A stretch of DNA of 32,246 nucleotides from Chloroflexota bacterium (lineage in GTDB: Bacteria; Chloroflexota; Limnocylindria; Limnocylindrales; CSP1-4): contig PLMA01000031.1 in NCBI GenBank assembly GCA_003141455.1, forward strand, positions 3,737 to 35,982, read 5' to 3'. The notes beneath the pieces were generated by a model. It saw only the letters and a program-made list of their open reading frames with translations. It did no database searches and was not told the origin of the DNA. The position numbers and the translations under genes were made by a program. Positions within the stretch are counted from its first letter, which is position 1. Every line of letters starts with the position of its first letter. This document shows, one piece after another, positions 31,404 through 32,246 of the stretch.

Positions 31404-32246
31404 CGCAGCCACCGCGCATCGTCGATGCCGGCGACGGTCGGGATGCCGCTGACGGCCGTGGCCTCGGAGACCGCGCGGACCTCGAACGCAGCCTGAGATC
31501 CGGGTCTGGCCGCCGCCGCGACGATGGCTCCGGTGCTCCCGTGGCCGGCGGCCGCCTTCACGTCGTGCGGTATGCCCCCGCCAAGTTGAACCTGACGCTC
31601 GCCGTCATGGGTCGACGCGACGACGGATTCCACTCCCTGCATTCGGTCATGGTGCCCCTCACGCTCAGTGACGCTCTCACCGTCTCCACCGCGCCGGGCG
31701 GAGCTGTGGCTGACTCGCTCAGGATCTCCGGCCTGTCGCTTTCCGCCGCGCCCGAGAATCTGGTCCTGCGCGCCATTGCGGCGACGCGTGCGGCCGTTCA
31801 AGAGAGCGTCTCCGGTGCGGCGGTCGAGACACCGCGGCTGGCCGCCCGTCTGTCGAAACGGATCCCCGTCGCGGCCGGCCTCGGCGGTGGCAGCAGCGAC
31901 GCCGCAGCGGCAATGAGCGCGGCACTGGCCATGTGGAACGCCACGCTTACTCCGGCGCAGGCCACGGCCGTCGCGGCGTCCCTGGGTTCGGACGTGCCGT
32001 TCTTCCTGGCCCGTGGCGCGGCGCTCATCACCGGCCGTGGCGAGTTCGTCGAGCCACTGCCGCAGGTGCAGGGCGAGCTGCCGGCCGTGCTGCTGGTCAC
32101 GCCGCGATTGGCGATCTCCACGGCGTCGGTCTTCGAGGCATTCGCGGGCGGCGCGCGGCCACTGCCGCCTGCCGGACCACTGCCGCCTGCCGGGCCACTG
32201 CCGCCTGCCGGGCCACTGCCGCCTGCCGGGCCACTGCCGCTTGCCG
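31400..32246 (+). CDS. ispE: 4-diphosphocytidyl-2-C-methyl-D-erythritol kinase IspE (cut by window end)
   Basis: IspE is the GHMP kinase of the MEP isoprenoid pathway. The frame from ATG 31400 stays open to the window end. The core starts at VRYAPAKLNLTLAVMGRRDDG (about residue 56), and the ATP loop is VAAGLGGGSSDAAAAMSAAL (about 157-176); LGSDVPFFLARGAALITGRGE follows. The first ~52 residues are a charged extension; GTG 31541 or 31565 would be starts nearer the core but lack ribosome binding sites. From residue about 254 the protein enters PLPPAG repeats, in the middle of the fold, and the C-terminal third lies beyond the window. Confidence 0.92.
   Translation, partial: MTQPPRIVDAGDGRDAADGRGLGDRADLERSLRSGSGRRRDDGSGAPVAGGRLHVVRYAPAKLNLTLAVMGRRDDGFHSLHSVMVPLTLSDALTVSTAPGGAVADSLRISGLSLSAAPENLVLRAIAATRAAVQESVSGAAVETPRLAARLSKRIPVAAGLGGGSSDAAAAMSAALAMWNATLTPAQATAVAASLGSDVPFFLARGAALITGRGEFVEPLPQVQGELPAVLLVTPRLAISTASVFEAFAGGARPLPPAGPLPPAGPLPPAGPLPPAGPLPLA
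32159..32246 (+). repeat. 18-nt tandem repeat inside ispE, running off the window
   Basis: Units of 18 nt begin at 32159, 32177, 32195, 32213 and 32231; the last is cut at 16 nt. Each reads CCACTGCCGCCTGCCGGR, with near-perfect identity (the fifth has CTT for CCT). They encode PLPPAG hexads in the ispE frame. The number of further copies is unknown. The identity of the copies indicates recent expansion, so copy number may vary between strains or be collapsed in assemblies. Confidence 0.93.

Overview
The window is about 32.2 kb of high-GC bacterial chromosome. It holds 43 genes that I can support, all on the + strand and packed very tightly, with stop and start codons overlapping (ATGA, GTGA) at many junctions. 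GTG and TTG starts are common. I see no rRNA, tRNA, insertion sequence, phage gene or CRISPR array. The gene content is core housekeeping. A Chloroflexota bacterium (Limnocylindria-like or a related high-GC soil or groundwater lineage) is my best guess. It rests on a GlmL/MutL-family ASKHA protein flanked by two lineage-type hypothetical proteins, on the cdaA-cdaR-glmM arrangement and on the zinc-type ribosomal proteins. This is inference from gene content, not a phylogenetic result.

Positions 1-13451 are the end of the S10 operon (rpsC tail, rplP, rpmC, rpsQ), the spc operon (rplN, rplX, rplE, rpsN, rpsH, rplF, rplR, rpsE, rpmD, rplO, secY, adk, map), the infA-rpmJ-rpsM-rpsK-rpsD-rpoA-rplQ alpha operon, and truA-rplM-rpsI. 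Order is canonical. Notable details are a 10-bp stem with a UUCG loop whose base touches the rplR ribosome binding site, a tandem-repeat tail on L15, and a repeat-bearing N-terminus plus an altered zinc lid in adenylate kinase. The 37-codon rpmJ starts at a TTG.

Positions 13452-20616 start with a 272-nt non-genic stretch that probably ends the ribosomal transcript. A TPR protein follows, then cdaA, cdaR, glmM and glmS: cyclic di-AMP synthesis, its membrane regulator, and the two amino-sugar enzymes that lead to peptidoglycan precursors. Positions 20617-23798 hold acpS, nnrD and alr (carrier-protein activation, NAD(P)H repair, D-alanine supply).

Positions 23841-27333 are the least understood part: a 95-aa hypothetical protein, a GlmL/MutL-family protein and a 410-aa protein with barrel-like and KOW-like segments, with no glutamate mutase subunits nearby. 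Positions 27502-32246 hold tsaE, tsaB, rimI and tsaD (tRNA t6A synthesis and a GNAT acetyltransferase), rsmA, and an ispE gene cut by the window edge.

A recurring oddity is short in-frame tandem repeats (18, 21 and 51 nt, always multiples of three) placed in tails, N-termini or a loop of otherwise conserved enzymes: L15, Adk, NnrD and IspE, with a related low-complexity N-terminus on AcpS. A second oddity is a set of TAACCT or TAGCAT -10-like boxes 5-6 nt in front of GTG codons, which suggests leaderless transcripts. Two of these boxes lie in an identical 16-bp sequence.
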